Below are positions 1 to 8,783 of a stretch of 40,046 nucleotides of DNA, in pieces. The translations under genes were made by a program, and so were the position numbers. Below the pieces are notes generated by a model. That model worked only from the letters and a program-made list of their open reading frames with translations, ran no database searches and was not told the DNA's origin. Where the stretch lies: contig URKA01000030.1 in the NCBI GenBank assembly GCA_900548345.1, forward strand, positions 1-40,046. Reading direction: 5' to 3'. How positions within the stretch are numbered: position 1 is the first letter of the stretch; every line of letters begins with the position of its first letter. Origin of the DNA: an uncultured Paraprevotella sp. (GTDB taxonomy: Bacteria > Bacteroidota > Bacteroidia > Bacteroidales > Bacteroidaceae).

Positions 1-479
1 TCTAATTATCAGAAAGTTGGACTCACTACTTTATGGTTTAGCGGACAGTAATATTTTCTTATTGTTTTTTGTAAACGGATGCCTTTACTCCCTTTTCATT
101 CTTTTCCCGTTCCCGGAACCGTACCAAGGCCTGAGAAAAACTATAAATAAAACTTTTATTTTTAAAAACAGAACTTTTATTTTCAAAACCAAAAGTTTTA
201 TTTTCAAAAATAAAAGTTTTGTTCATAGTTTATGATTTTTCTTTCGCACTTTTGTATCCTGAGCATGCTGGAAATGCTTCGGAAGGAAAGAAAATCCCCA
301 TTTCATTGCGGTATTGTTCCTGGCCGTTGTATTTTCGCCCTTTTCAGCGGCAAAAATGCTTAGATTGTTGTAAAAACATCAAATAAGATAATAATTGAAG
401 CAAATGTATCGGTCGGCGCATATAAGAATATTTACCTTTACGCAGAAATACTAAGTGTTTTATCAATACATTATTATTT
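1..479. other. AT-rich non-coding leader upstream of the FG-GAP protein gene
   Basis: No convincing gene lies here. The 72-codon frame at 17-235 is mostly produced by a tandem repeat and is rejected. A 33-codon frame at 265-363 (start ATG, stop TAG) follows a weak -7-like element, CACTTTTG at 247-254, which has C where the Bacteroidales consensus TAnnTTTG has T. I do not recognise the peptide. A second weak element, TACCTTTA, lies at 433-440, about 40 bp before the ATG at 480. If the first element is used the mRNA would carry a leader of roughly 220 nt; if the second, about 35 nt. Neither has a clear TTTG at -33, so promoter placement is uncertain. Confidence 0.5.
151..230. repeat. 21-bp AT-rich tandem repeat, about 3.7 copies
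   Basis: Copies start at 151, 172, 193 and 214, each beginning AACTTTT or AAGTTTT and running into TTTTcAAAA-type tracts; the last copy is degenerate. The spacing is exactly 21 bp, two turns of B-DNA, so the A- and T-tracts lie on one face of the helix. In one frame it encodes a 7-residue repeat (TFIFKNR-like), which explains the spurious short frame across it. Helically phased tracts of this kind usually bend DNA, so a role in promoter architecture is possible but not shown. Confidence 0.8.
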
Positions 480-3400
480 ATGAGAAATTCTACATTAAAA
501 GCCATGCTTTTCAGTGCAGCTCTCGCGGGATTCGCGACAACTGCCGAAATGCAGGCTCAGAGCATCCAGTTAACGGGTGCAACCGATGACCAGGCCAATG
601 CCATTGGTGTCAAGTCCTGCGACGGTGTGCCCTTGTTTGCTGACTTTGACAACAACGGCTACATGGACATCTTTACCAGTGGTCAGACGTATGAGTGGTT
701 GTGTGACAATGCCGAAAAAGACGAGTGGAGCTGGCATTGGCATGATGGCAGTTTCGTAGCTTTCAACAATGGTGATGGTACGTACAATACCCAAAAAGAT
801 GGTCAGATAGAGCTTCCCATCGCTTATGGTGGCAAGGGCAGTGTCGCATTCGACTTCAACCAAGACGGCTATACAGATTTCCTGTATCTGTCTAAAGGTG
901 GTACCGGTTGGACCGGCAAGAGTCAAACCAAGGTTATCCTGATGGTAAACAACGGTGACGGAACATTCACCCAAAAGGACGATCCGGGGCTTGCCTCATT
1001 CAACTTCAATTATGATGATGGTAAGGTTTCTCAGTGCTTGTCAATTGCAGACTATAACAAGGATGGTTATCCCGATGCTATTATTCAGTTTGAACAGGGA
1101 GAACCGTGGGAGCGTGCCATCAGATTGTTGAAGAACGTGAACGGTGACCACTTCGAAGTAGTGACAAACGCCGGTATCATGCCCCAGTGTGGCGGTCGTA
1201 TCGCCTTCGGTGACTTCAACAACGACGGCTGGGCTGATATCATCGTTTCTGGCTGGGTTGATGGAAATGATGCGAACAAAGCGAACTTCGGCATCACTGA
1301 TGGTGGTTCACAAACACATTTCTACCGCAACAAGAAAGACGGTACATTCGAGTTGGCTACCGGTGACATGGGCGATGTGACAGAGATTGGAAAGAAGTAC
1401 AGAATGGGCGATTGGGATGGACTTGATTGCGCACTGCATGTACTTGACTACGACCAAGACGGCAAACAGGATGTCCTTCTCATCGGTGGCGTAGGTAATA
1501 TTTCGAGTACAAAGGGTTACCCGAAGACATCCCTCTTGTTGCGCAACGTGTCAACAGATGATAAGTTTGCTTTCGAAGAATTTGAAACCAACATTTATCC
1601 CTGCTCCGGTTCAGGTGATCGCATGTCATTGTTGGCAGACTTCAACGGTGACGGTTGGGTTGACTATATATCCTATGGTTGGAACGGTGACTGGCATACG
1701 TATGCTTCTTCCAGCAAGGGTGCATACGACCAATATGATGCCAGTGTCGATTTCTCGGTACCGGTATGGAAAGAAGGCTATATGTCCTTGGGTGATGTCA
1801 ACAACGATGGTTTGTTGGATATCGTCACTGCAAACAGCAACGATCGTCTCGGTGTGAACTTTAATACGACTTCTGCTACCGTACAGGTGCCGGGTGCTCC
1901 TACGGATGTAGCTGCTGTTTATGACGCAGAGACCAAGACCGTGACCGTGAATTGGACCGGTGTGACTATGGCAAGCGGTAGCAAGGCTATCTACAACGTT
2001 TACTTGAAGGATAAGGCAACAGGTAAGACCTTCATGAAGGCTCCGGCAGATCCTGAGACGGGTGTACAGCGTGCTTATTCTCCGTTCTCTGTATACGTTC
2101 CTTCCACAACCTGCACTTTCGTTAACCTGGAAAACGGTACTTACGAAGTTGGTGTACAGAGCGTGTCTTATTCTTATGCAGCCAGCGCATTTGCCACTAC
2201 GGAAGTGGAAGTGGGTGATGAACCTGCAGCTGAGTTCGCAGTAGCAAAGGCTACATGGACAGACGGCAACAATACCGTAGACTTGTTGACCGAAGGTATC
2301 GAGACTTTGACCAAGTCTTCAACCATCTCATTTGACCTGAACAGCGAATGTGGTTATGCAACCGTTACTATCGTTAAGAAGTCAGACAACTCAGTTGTAA
2401 AAGGCCCGTCTGCCATCTATCCGGCCGACATCACAACTGCCGACGGCAAGTCTTCATTCGTTTACACCATACGTGGTGCCGCCCTCACCGTTGCCGAAGG
2501 CAATACGTATACTGTTACAGTGAAGGCTTGGAAAGACCAGAACGATGCCAACGGTGACGGTTATGACAACCCGAATGTAGGCTCATACAGTTTCGACCTT
2601 ATCAGTGCAGGTCACGCTTATGTCTACAGCGATGTGGTGCTCATGCAGCACATCAGCGAGCCCTTCGCTCTCATGAGTAAAGAGCAGAACGTCTACACGC
2701 TCGAATTCAGCGGTGCGGCAAGAGTGAAGAAGGCCGTTATCAATACCGGTAATGGTTCGTCTGTCGGTTGCCAGGTAGCAGTGGTTGAGAACACCGACAA
2801 CATGAAGTGGGAAGTGACCATCCCGTCAAGCGTCATGAGCAATACTGAAATCCTGCTCAATGTATTTGCAGAGGATATGGAAGGACATGCCATCAAGAAG
2901 GCATTGGACTACGAGTCTACCAGCGACGGAGGCGACAACACATGGCTTCCCATCGTGTTCGAGGCAGAGTTCAACAAGCCCGACTTCACTGTATCGCCCG
3001 TAAGCGAATCCGTTCTTGAGAAGATTGACGTGGTTACCTTCTCTTATTCCGGCGCAATTAACGTAAGCTACGCCACCAGCGCGAAAATCAAGGTGATGAC
3101 TGACAACGGACGTACGATATTGGCTGAAATCGGCATGGATGACCTGATGCGTCCTGAAGGCTACGAAGGCGCCGACGAGTTGTGCTTCGTACTGGATGAG
3201 CCTATCACGGCCGCCGGCAACTACATCATTGAAGTTCCTGTCAACTTCTTCAACTTGGGTGAACAGTTCGATGGCTTCTCCAGCAAGCTGACGACTATCT
3301 ACTATGAAATTGCCGAACCGAAAGCATCACTCAACATTGTAGCTAATCCTGCCGGTGGTAATGTAACGGAGATTCCTGCAACCATCGTCCTGACTGCAGA

Positions 3401-3794
3401 CTGTGATGAAGCCGGATGTGAATATTTTGACAATCCGAAATTGACAGACGAAAAGGGCAATTCTTATAATGTAGAGTTGGTATTGGGTGAAGGTTGGAAT
3501 GAGATTAATGTAAACCTCATGAACGGTGCCATTACCGCAGCCGGTACTTACACGCTCACTATTCCTGCCGGTCTTATCACGGATGGCGGTAGCAAGGCTA
3601 ACGAAGAGATTGTGCTTGTTTACACTATCGCTACCGGTGACGGTATCGACGCCATTGTGGCTCAGGCCGGCGGTAAGGTAGACGTATACACTGTAAGCGG
3701 TGTATGTGTGCTGCGCAACGCTGATGCCGCTGCCGTGAAGGCTCTCCGCAAGGGACTTTACATCATCAACGGTAAGAAAGTGGTTCTGAAATAA
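480..3794 (+). CDS. Secreted FG-GAP/VCBS seven-motif propeller protein with Bacteroidales C-terminal tail
   Basis: A 1104-residue exported protein. Residues 1-27 form a signal peptide ending near MQAQS. Residues about 54-460 hold seven calcium-binding DxDxDG-type motifs, seen as DFDNNGYMD, DFNQDGYTD, DYNKDGYPD, DFNNDGWAD, DYDQDGKQD, DFNGDGWVD and DVNNDGLLD. These are the hallmark of FG-GAP/VCBS blades and suggest one complete seven-bladed, integrin-like beta-propeller. A fibronectin type III-like domain follows (about 465-580), then several beta-rich Ig-like stretches. The last 40 residues (VYTVSGV, then KGLYIINGKKVVLK) match the tail of many secreted Bacteroidales proteins and resemble type IX secretion targeting domains. 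It stands alone and is followed by a strong terminator. The role is unknown; adhesion or glycan binding at the surface is a guess from the fold. Confidence 0.88.
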   Translation: MRNSTLKAMLFSAALAGFATTAEMQAQSIQLTGATDDQANAIGVKSCDGVPLFADFDNNGYMDIFTSGQTYEWLCDNAEKDEWSWHWHDGSFVAFNNGDGTYNTQKDGQIELPIAYGGKGSVAFDFNQDGYTDFLYLSKGGTGWTGKSQTKVILMVNNGDGTFTQKDDPGLASFNFNYDDGKVSQCLSIADYNKDGYPDAIIQFEQGEPWERAIRLLKNVNGDHFEVVTNAGIMPQCGGRIAFGDFNNDGWADIIVSGWVDGNDANKANFGITDGGSQTHFYRNKKDGTFELATGDMGDVTEIGKKYRMGDWDGLDCALHVLDYDQDGKQDVLLIGGVGNISSTKGYPKTSLLLRNVSTDDKFAFEEFETNIYPCSGSGDRMSLLADFNGDGWVDYISYGWNGDWHTYASSSKGAYDQYDASVDFSVPVWKEGYMSLGDVNNDGLLDIVTANSNDRLGVNFNTTSATVQVPGAPTDVAAVYDAETKTVTVNWTGVTMASGSKAIYNVYLKDKATGKTFMKAPADPETGVQRAYSPFSVYVPSTTCTFVNLENGTYEVGVQSVSYSYAASAFATTEVEVGDEPAAEFAVAKATWTDGNNTVDLLTEGIETLTKSSTISFDLNSECGYATVTIVKKSDNSVVKGPSAIYPADITTADGKSSFVYTIRGAALTVAEGNTYTVTVKAWKDQNDANGDGYDNPNVGSYSFDLISAGHAYVYSDVVLMQHISEPFALMSKEQNVYTLEFSGAARVKKAVINTGNGSSVGCQVAVVENTDNMKWEVTIPSSVMSNTEILLNVFAEDMEGHAIKKALDYESTSDGGDNTWLPIVFEAEFNKPDFTVSPVSESVLEKIDVVTFSYSGAINVSYATSAKIKVMTDNGRTILAEIGMDDLMRPEGYEGADELCFVLDEPITAAGNYIIEVPVNFFNLGEQFDGFSSKLTTIYYEIAEPKASLNIVANPAGGNVTEIPATIVLTADCDEAGCEYFDNPKLTDEKGNSYNVELVLGEGWNEINVNLMNGAITAAGTYTLTIPAGLITDGGSKANEEIVLVYTIATGDGIDAIVAQAGGKVDVYTVSGVCVLRNADAAAVKALRKGLYIINGKKVVLK

Positions 3795-3815
3795 TGTCTC
3801 TTTAGACACGCTATA

Positions 3816-3850
3816 AAAAAGGCCGCCCCTTCACATCGGGCGGCCTTTTT
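3816..3850. terminator. Bidirectional intrinsic terminator
   Basis: A perfect 13-bp inverted repeat (3816-3828 against 3838-3850) with a GC-rich core GGCCGCCC and a 9-nt loop, flanked by A5 on the left and T5 on the right. It can therefore terminate both the plus-strand gene ending at 3794 and the minus-strand helicase ending at 3872. Confidence 0.93.
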
Positions 3851-3871
3851 GGGTTTATTGGGGTGAGAGGG

Positions 3872-5845
3872 CTATGACAGTTCTTCGATATACTCATGCA
3901 GCCGGCGGTAGAAGGGCTGTCGGCAGAGTGTGCGGCTGTCTCCCACGAGGATGAGTTTCATGCGTGCCCGCGTGATGGCCACGTTCATGCGGCGCAGGTC
4001 GCGCAGGAAACCTATTTGTCCGTCCTCGTTGCTGCGCACCATACTCACCAGTATGATGTCGCGTTCCTGTCCTTGGAATCCGTCCACGGTATTGACGGTT
4101 ATCAGATGCCGGAAGGGTTTGAAGAAGCGGTCGTGGCCTATCATGCTTCTTAGGAGTTGAACCTGTCCGCGGTAGGGCGAGATGATACCGGTGTCGAGCC
4201 GTTCGGCAAGTATCCTTTCCTTGCCGGTCTTCCGGAAATAAGTCTTCAGTATGTTGAGGGTGAGCCGTGCCTCTTCCGGGTTGGTGCGCGTAGTGCTGTC
4301 CGCATGTCGCGCTTCTCCGAAATCCGGTGTGTCCGGTTGCGGGAGGCCCGATGCAGTTTCCGTGCCGTCCTCGGCGGACAGATACGGTGCGGTTTGCGAA
4401 GGGTCGGACGTGTCGACCCATTCCATGGCCGTGTCCCAGTCCAGAATGCCGCGGTACTTCACTTCGGGCGCACTCTCCACCTTCCCGTCGTAAAAATAGT
4501 CGCTGGAGAATTTCATGATGTCTTCGCTCATCCTGTATTGCATGCGGAGCAACGATACGCATGCCGGTTTATGGTGTACGATGCTCTCCATCAGTGTGCG
4601 GTCGAGTCCTCCTTTCAGCGCTTCGGGGCATTTTACGGTGGGCGGAAGTTGGCAATGGTCGCCAGCGAGGATGACGCGGCCGGCTTTCTGGATGGCAATC
4701 CAGCAGGCGGCTTCGAGCGCCTGTGCCGCCTCGTCGATGAACAGCGTGGCAAATTTCCGTCCCGTCAGGAGGCGGTTGGCACTTCCTGCCAGAGTGCAGG
4801 CCACCACTCTCGCTTCGTTGAAGAGGTCTTCGTTGATGGCCAGTTCGATTTCCGTGGCCCTGTCTTTCAGACGTGCCACCTTCTGGTGGAAACTGTCACT
4901 TCCGGCATGTCCGCCCTTGTGGGCATACAGGTCGCGGATGGCTTTGCGTATGGCCCAAAGCTGGGGGTAAGAAGGGTGTGATTCGAAGCGGCGTTCGTAG
5001 GTGAACGACAGCATCTTGTCGTTGACGCGCGACGGATGGCCGATGCGTAGCACGGGTACGCCGCGGTCGGTCAGTTTTTCCGCAATCCAGTCCACGGCCA
5101 TATTGCTTTGCGCGCACACCAAAACCTGGTTTTCCCGTCTCAGTGTTTCGTATATGGCTTCTGTGAGCGTGGTGGTCTTGCCCGTTCCCGGCGGACCGTG
5201 CACCACCATGACGTCTTTGGCGCGCAACACCTCGTTGACAGCCGCCTCTTGTGTGGCGTTAAGCCACGGGAAGCGCACGGGCGGGATGCTGAGTTTGCCG
5301 GCAGGGGCCGGACTGTGGAACAAGTCTCTCAGTTCGGCCAGACGCCCGTTCCGGGCTTGTATCACACGGTCGATGGCTTCGAACATCAGGCGGTAAGTGG
5401 TTTCGTCAAGATAGAGTTGCACGCCCAGGCGATCCGCATCCTTCAGTAGCGACAGGGCATGTGCGTCCGGCAGGGCGATGACCATCAGGTTGCCGTCGGT
5501 ATAACTCACCGTGGCGGTGAAGTTCATGTAGGTCAGCATGCCGCCCGAAGTATGGCGTTGCCTTTCTCCCGATGCATCCTGTGTGAAGAAGCATACCGTC
5601 TTTCCCGGCTCGAATTCATGCTCCGTGTCCGTATGTTCCGTGCGTTCCACTTCCCCGACAAGCTGGTTGAGCGAGTTGTAGTAGCTTCGGCCTATGCGGA
5701 GCGGATACCAGCACAGGCCGCGTCTGACTTTGGAAAGCACGCCGGATGTTTCCGTCTGTCGCCGGAACTGTTCCTTCTCGTAGGCATATTCCTGTTCGAG
5801 CAGACTGCGCTGCCGTTGCAGATAAAGGATGGGAGATTCGGGCAT
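3872..5845 (-). CDS. UPF1/IGHMBP2-like superfamily 1 DNA/RNA helicase
   Basis: A 657-residue cytoplasmic ATPase with the full SF1B motif set: Walker A GPPGTGKTTT (lysine about 223), motif II DEAAQA, motif III GDHCQLPPTV, motif IV with QYRM, motif V VNTVDGFQGQERD and motif VI NVAITRAR. This arrangement is that of the UPF1/IGHMBP2/DNA2-like AAA_11-AAA_12 helicases common in Bacteroidales. The N-terminal 190 residues probably include the beta-barrel domain 1B. Between QYRM and motif V lies a polar, low-complexity stretch rich in T, D, S and E that looks like a disordered insertion. The gene follows the EamA transporter gene after only 6 bp on the same strand, so the two are probably co-transcribed although no functional link is obvious. 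Substrate (DNA or RNA) cannot be told from sequence. Confidence 0.92.
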   Translation of the reverse strand: MPESPILYLQRQRSLLEQEYAYEKEQFRRQTETSGVLSKVRRGLCWYPLRIGRSYYNSLNQLVGEVERTEHTDTEHEFEPGKTVCFFTQDASGERQRHTSGGMLTYMNFTATVSYTDGNLMVIALPDAHALSLLKDADRLGVQLYLDETTYRLMFEAIDRVIQARNGRLAELRDLFHSPAPAGKLSIPPVRFPWLNATQEAAVNEVLRAKDVMVVHGPPGTGKTTTLTEAIYETLRRENQVLVCAQSNMAVDWIAEKLTDRGVPVLRIGHPSRVNDKMLSFTYERRFESHPSYPQLWAIRKAIRDLYAHKGGHAGSDSFHQKVARLKDRATEIELAINEDLFNEARVVACTLAGSANRLLTGRKFATLFIDEAAQALEAACWIAIQKAGRVILAGDHCQLPPTVKCPEALKGGLDRTLMESIVHHKPACVSLLRMQYRMSEDIMKFSSDYFYDGKVESAPEVKYRGILDWDTAMEWVDTSDPSQTAPYLSAEDGTETASGLPQPDTPDFGEARHADSTTRTNPEEARLTLNILKTYFRKTGKERILAERLDTGIISPYRGQVQLLRSMIGHDRFFKPFRHLITVNTVDGFQGQERDIILVSMVRSNEDGQIGFLRDLRRMNVAITRARMKLILVGDSRTLCRQPFYRRLHEYIEELS

Positions 5846-5851
5846 GAGCGG

Positions 5852-6796
5852 TCAGGTGTTTAGGGTTGTAGGTGTTTTCTGCCGTTCCGCTTTCATGTCG
5901 GCACGGCTTTTGCTTTGTGTGACAAGCCATACGCCGCTGAACACGAGCAGTATGGCCACTCCCTGGGCCCATCCGAATACGCCTAATCCCGTAGCGACAC
6001 TCACGATGCAGGCCACGACCGGCTGCACGTAGTTATACATGCTGACAATGGTGGGGCGCAGGTTCTTCTGTCCTGTCATCATCAGTATATAGGCCAGGTA
6101 GGTGGCGGCGAATACTACGAATGAGGTCTCAAGCCAGGTCCTGGCGGTAGTTTCCGCCCATGGCAGTGCGGCAAGTTCCTTATAACTGAATGGGATGATG
6201 ACGATGGACGCATAAGTGAACATCCATTTCATGCAGGTGATGACCGAATATTTCTGAATCAGTCTTTTGAAGACGGTCAGGTATATGGCAAAGCTGCATT
6301 GGGCGGTGATACATAGCAGGTCGCCCGTCAGGCTGCCTTCGCCCGGCCGTGAACCGTTGCCGCTTCCCATGACCAGCAGCAGGGCGCCGATGGCTCCGCA
6401 GAAAATACCGGTCACTTTCTTATGGGTGACAGGCTCTTTAAGGAACAAGGCTGCCAGCACCATGGTGATGATGGGCATGGTGGTGGTGACAATGCTGGCA
6501 TCTACCGGTGAGGTCAGCGATAATCCGATGGTGAAACAACACTGGTTGAATACGATGGCCAGCATGCCGGCAAAGAAAAACAGCAGCAAGTCCCGTGGAG
6601 GAACTTCTTCTTTCTTCCTGATGAAAAACGAGGTCAGCCAAAAGCTGAGTGCAGCTCCCAGTACGCGGAAACTGACCATGGCCAGCCCGCTGATGCCATG
6701 AGCCATGGCATCTTTTCCGATGGGTGACATGAGTCCCCATGCGGCACACGCCGCGAACATACAGAGATGTCCGGTCCAGTTCTTATCCTTGTTCAT
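5852..6796 (-). CDS. EamA/DMT-family membrane transporter
   Basis: A 314-residue integral membrane protein of the drug/metabolite transporter superfamily. About ten hydrophobic segments form two EamA halves; the first begins near CMFAACAAWGLMSPIGK, with the proline- and glycine-rich first helix typical of the family. I start it at the ATG with its last base at 6796 (MNKDKNW); a frame open to 6886 adds 30 charged residues lacking membrane character and would run over a -7-like element (TAACTTTG on the minus strand, 6840-6833). The carboxyl end is basic and polar (KSRADMKAERQK). Family members export amino acids, purines or other metabolites; the substrate here is unknown. It is probably the first gene of an operon with the downstream helicase. 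Confidence 0.9.
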   Translation of the reverse strand: MNKDKNWTGHLCMFAACAAWGLMSPIGKDAMAHGISGLAMVSFRVLGAALSFWLTSFFIRKKEEVPPRDLLLFFFAGMLAIVFNQCCFTIGLSLTSPVDASIVTTTMPIITMVLAALFLKEPVTHKKVTGIFCGAIGALLLVMGSGNGSRPGEGSLTGDLLCITAQCSFAIYLTVFKRLIQKYSVITCMKWMFTYASIVIIPFSYKELAALPWAETTARTWLETSFVVFAATYLAYILMMTGQKNLRPTIVSMYNYVQPVVACIVSVATGLGVFGWAQGVAILLVFSGVWLVTQSKSRADMKAERQKTPTTLNT

Positions 6797-6832
6797 TGTG
6801 CTCGTGAAAAATCTTTTGTTCCCAAACGGCGG

Positions 6833-6840
6833 CAAAGTTA
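6833..6840 (-). promoter_or_regulatory. Bacteroidales -7 element for the EamA/helicase operon
   Basis: The minus strand reads TAACTTTG, an exact match to TAnnTTTG, ending about 37 bp before the chosen ATG. No good -33 TTTG was found at the usual spacing, so this rests on one element. Confidence 0.5.
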
Positions 6841-6869
6841 GTCTTTTTGTCGCAACTTCCGGCTGTTTT

Positions 6870-6901
6870 TTTGTTTCTTTCCGCAAGAAAGACTATCTTT
6901 G
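6870..6901 (+). promoter_or_regulatory. Bacteroidales promoter for the ATPase/DUF4435 unit
   Basis: TATCTTTG at 6894-6901 matches the -7 consensus TAnnTTTG exactly, and a TTTG at 6870-6873 sits 20 bp upstream, the expected -33 spacing. Transcription would begin near 6908, about 22 nt before the ATG at 6931. This also argues against the earlier in-frame start at 6847, which would lie upstream of the promoter. Confidence 0.7.
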
Positions 6902-6930
6902 TTAAAAGAGGATACAGAAAAATACGGGTT

Positions 6931-7749
6931 ATGGCTAAAATAGGAGAGTATATACAGCGGATAGAGATTGATTCGCTATGGAGCGGACATAAGCATATTG
7001 TCTGGAATCTGGACCGTAAGGTGAATATCCTGAGCGGTGTGAACGGAGTGGGGAAAAGCACGATATTGAACAAGGTGATAGTGCGTCTGTTGCAAATCGT
7101 CAAGGAAGCCAAGCCGCTTAATGCTGAAGTCAGACTGACCTATTATCCGGAAGATGCCACATCCGTGCGGTTCGATGTAATCCGTAGTTTCGACCGGCCT
7201 CTTATTCAGAGTAGTCTGCTTGAAAAACTGGCCGATGACCGTGTGTCGACCGAGCTGGACTGGCAACTGTATCTGCTTCAGCGGCGCTATCTCGACTATC
7301 AGGTGAATATCGGTAACCGCATGATAGAGATGCTTGTCAGCGGCGATCCTACGGCTAAGGAAAAGGCTGAGGAGGCGGCTCAGGCGCGCCGGATATTTCA
7401 GGACCTTGTGGACGAGCTGTTCAGCGAGACGGGGAAGAAAATAATCCGTACCAGCAATGAAATACAGCTGGAACAGTATGGTGAGATATTGTCGCCGTAT
7501 AAACTCTCGTCGGGCGAGAAGCAGGTACTGATGATTCTGCTCACCGTCCTGGTGGAGGACCGCCAGCCTTACGTGTTGCTGATGGATGAACCCGAAGTGA
7601 GTCTGCACGTGGAATGGCAGCAACGGCTTATCACCATGATTCGGCAGTTGAATCCGAACGTGCAGATTATCCTGACCACGCATTCGCCTGCACTAATCAT
7701 GAACGGATGGATGGACGCAGTGACCGAAGTGACCGACATCACACAGTAG
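6931..7749 (+). CDS. Compact AAA/ABC-type ATPase of the OLD/AriA class
   Basis: A 272-residue soluble ATPase. Visible parts are Walker A GVNGVGKST (lysine 42), an ABC-like signature LSSGEKQ (about 192-198), Walker B VLLMDEPEVSLH (aspartate 219, glutamate 220) and a switch histidine in TTHSPAL (251). The acidic DEPE-SLH plus THSP combination is typical of the AAA_15/AAA_21 ATPases found in OLD nucleases, PARIS AriA and related defence proteins. It lacks the long coiled coil of SMC or RecN proteins. The next gene, a DUF4435 protein, starts 23 bp downstream on the same strand, so the two likely form a complex. An alternative is a housekeeping nucleotide-sensing ATPase. Confidence 0.88.
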   Translation: MAKIGEYIQRIEIDSLWSGHKHIVWNLDRKVNILSGVNGVGKSTILNKVIVRLLQIVKEAKPLNAEVRLTYYPEDATSVRFDVIRSFDRPLIQSSLLEKLADDRVSTELDWQLYLLQRRYLDYQVNIGNRMIEMLVSGDPTAKEKAEEAAQARRIFQDLVDELFSETGKKIIRTSNEIQLEQYGEILSPYKLSSGEKQVLMILLTVLVEDRQPYVLLMDEPEVSLHVEWQQRLITMIRQLNPNVQIILTTHSPALIMNGWMDAVTEVTDITQ

Positions 7750-7772
7750 AAACCCGGAGAAAAGGAAAGAAT

Positions 7773-8783
7773 ATGGCAAAGAGACTGTCCGACAATCTGA
7801 CTTCGCAGTATCTCGGTGCGGCGCATAGACTGAAACCCAAGACGGCGCGGCGCAGAATCGTGGCTTATGTGGAGAGCTACGATGATATATTCTTTTGGCG
7901 TACGGTGCTCGATGAGTTTGAAGACGATACACGGTATTTTGAAATCATGTTACCCTCGCGAAGCACACTGGGAAAAGGAAAGAAGACCGTGCTGATGAAT
8001 AATCTGGGGCCGTCGTTGGGCAATTATATGATAGCCTGTGTGGATGCCGATTATGATTACCTGTTGCAGAAGACCACACCGACATCCCGGATGGTCAATA
8101 CCAATCCTTATGTATTTCACACCTATGCTTATGCCATAGAGAATTACCAATGTTATGCCGAGAGCCTGCACAGGGTGTGTGTGATGGCTACGCTCAACGA
8201 CCGGCAGATGATTGATTTCGAAGACTTCATGCGTGAGTATTCGCTCATTATCTGGCCTCTTTTCGTTTGGTCTGTCTGGGTGTATCGTCATAACCACTAC
8301 CGTGAGTTTACCTTGACGGAGTTCGGAAACCATGTGACCTTTAATGAGGTGAATGTATACCATCCCGAACAGACGTTGGATTTTGTCCGGCGCAAGGTCG
8401 GGCGGAAAATAGCATGGCTACAGCACCATTTTCCGCAGGCAAAAAAGAACTACGAACTGTTGAAACAGGAATTGCTGGAATTGGGACTGACTCCGGAGAC
8501 TACCTATTTATATATACAAGGACACACGCTCTTTGACAATGTGGTTTCCCCCTTGCTCTCTCCTGTCTGCATCCTTTTGCGCAAGGAACGGGAGAAAGAG
8601 ATTCGCAGGCTGGCGGAGCATGACATACAGCGGCAGAATGAACTGTCCTGCTACCAGCACAGCCAGAATGCAGTGGAGGATATGCTGCGCAAGAATGTAG
8701 GTTTCAAGAATGCCGCACCTTATCAGTTGTTACGGGCGGACATCATGAAACTGTTGGAGCGCATGGACGCAGACGCTACATAA
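7773..8783 (+). CDS. DUF4435 protein, TOPRIM-like, partner of the upstream ATPase
   Basis: A 336-residue soluble protein started at the ATG following AAAGGAAAGA; a longer frame from 7614 overlaps the ATPase gene out of frame and is rejected. Near the N terminus, YVESYDDIFFW carries a glutamate at residue 34, and ACVDADYDYL carries a DxD at 91-93. This is the glutamate-then-DxD layout expected for a TOPRIM nuclease core and matches the DUF4435 family, whose member AriB is the effector of PARIS. The C-terminal half is helical and charged with no recognised domain. Its 3' end overlaps that of trkA by 8 bp, tail to tail. Family assignment is from motif recognition, and nuclease activity is inferred. 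Confidence 0.82.
   Translation: MAKRLSDNLTSQYLGAAHRLKPKTARRRIVAYVESYDDIFFWRTVLDEFEDDTRYFEIMLPSRSTLGKGKKTVLMNNLGPSLGNYMIACVDADYDYLLQKTTPTSRMVNTNPYVFHTYAYAIENYQCYAESLHRVCVMATLNDRQMIDFEDFMREYSLIIWPLFVWSVWVYRHNHYREFTLTEFGNHVTFNEVNVYHPEQTLDFVRRKVGRKIAWLQHHFPQAKKNYELLKQELLELGLTPETTYLYIQGHTLFDNVVSPLLSPVCILLRKEREKEIRRLAEHDIQRQNELSCYQHSQNAVEDMLRKNVGFKNAAPYQLLRADIMKLLERMDADAT

Noticed and set aside
17..235. 72-codon plus-strand frame
   Set aside because: Its second half is the translated 21-bp tandem repeat and the rest shows no recognisable domain.
265..363. 33-codon frame with its own ATG after a -7-like element
   Set aside because: No recognisable family, ordinary composition and no clear promoter or ribosome-binding support; noted only as a possible leader peptide.
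4157..4981. 274-codon plus-strand frame inside the helicase gene
   Set aside because: Shadow of a GC-rich coding region; the minus strand carries all SF1 motifs.
6797..6886. Thirty-residue upstream extension of the EamA transporter
   Set aside because: Charged, non-membrane sequence overlapping a likely promoter element; internal ATG chosen.
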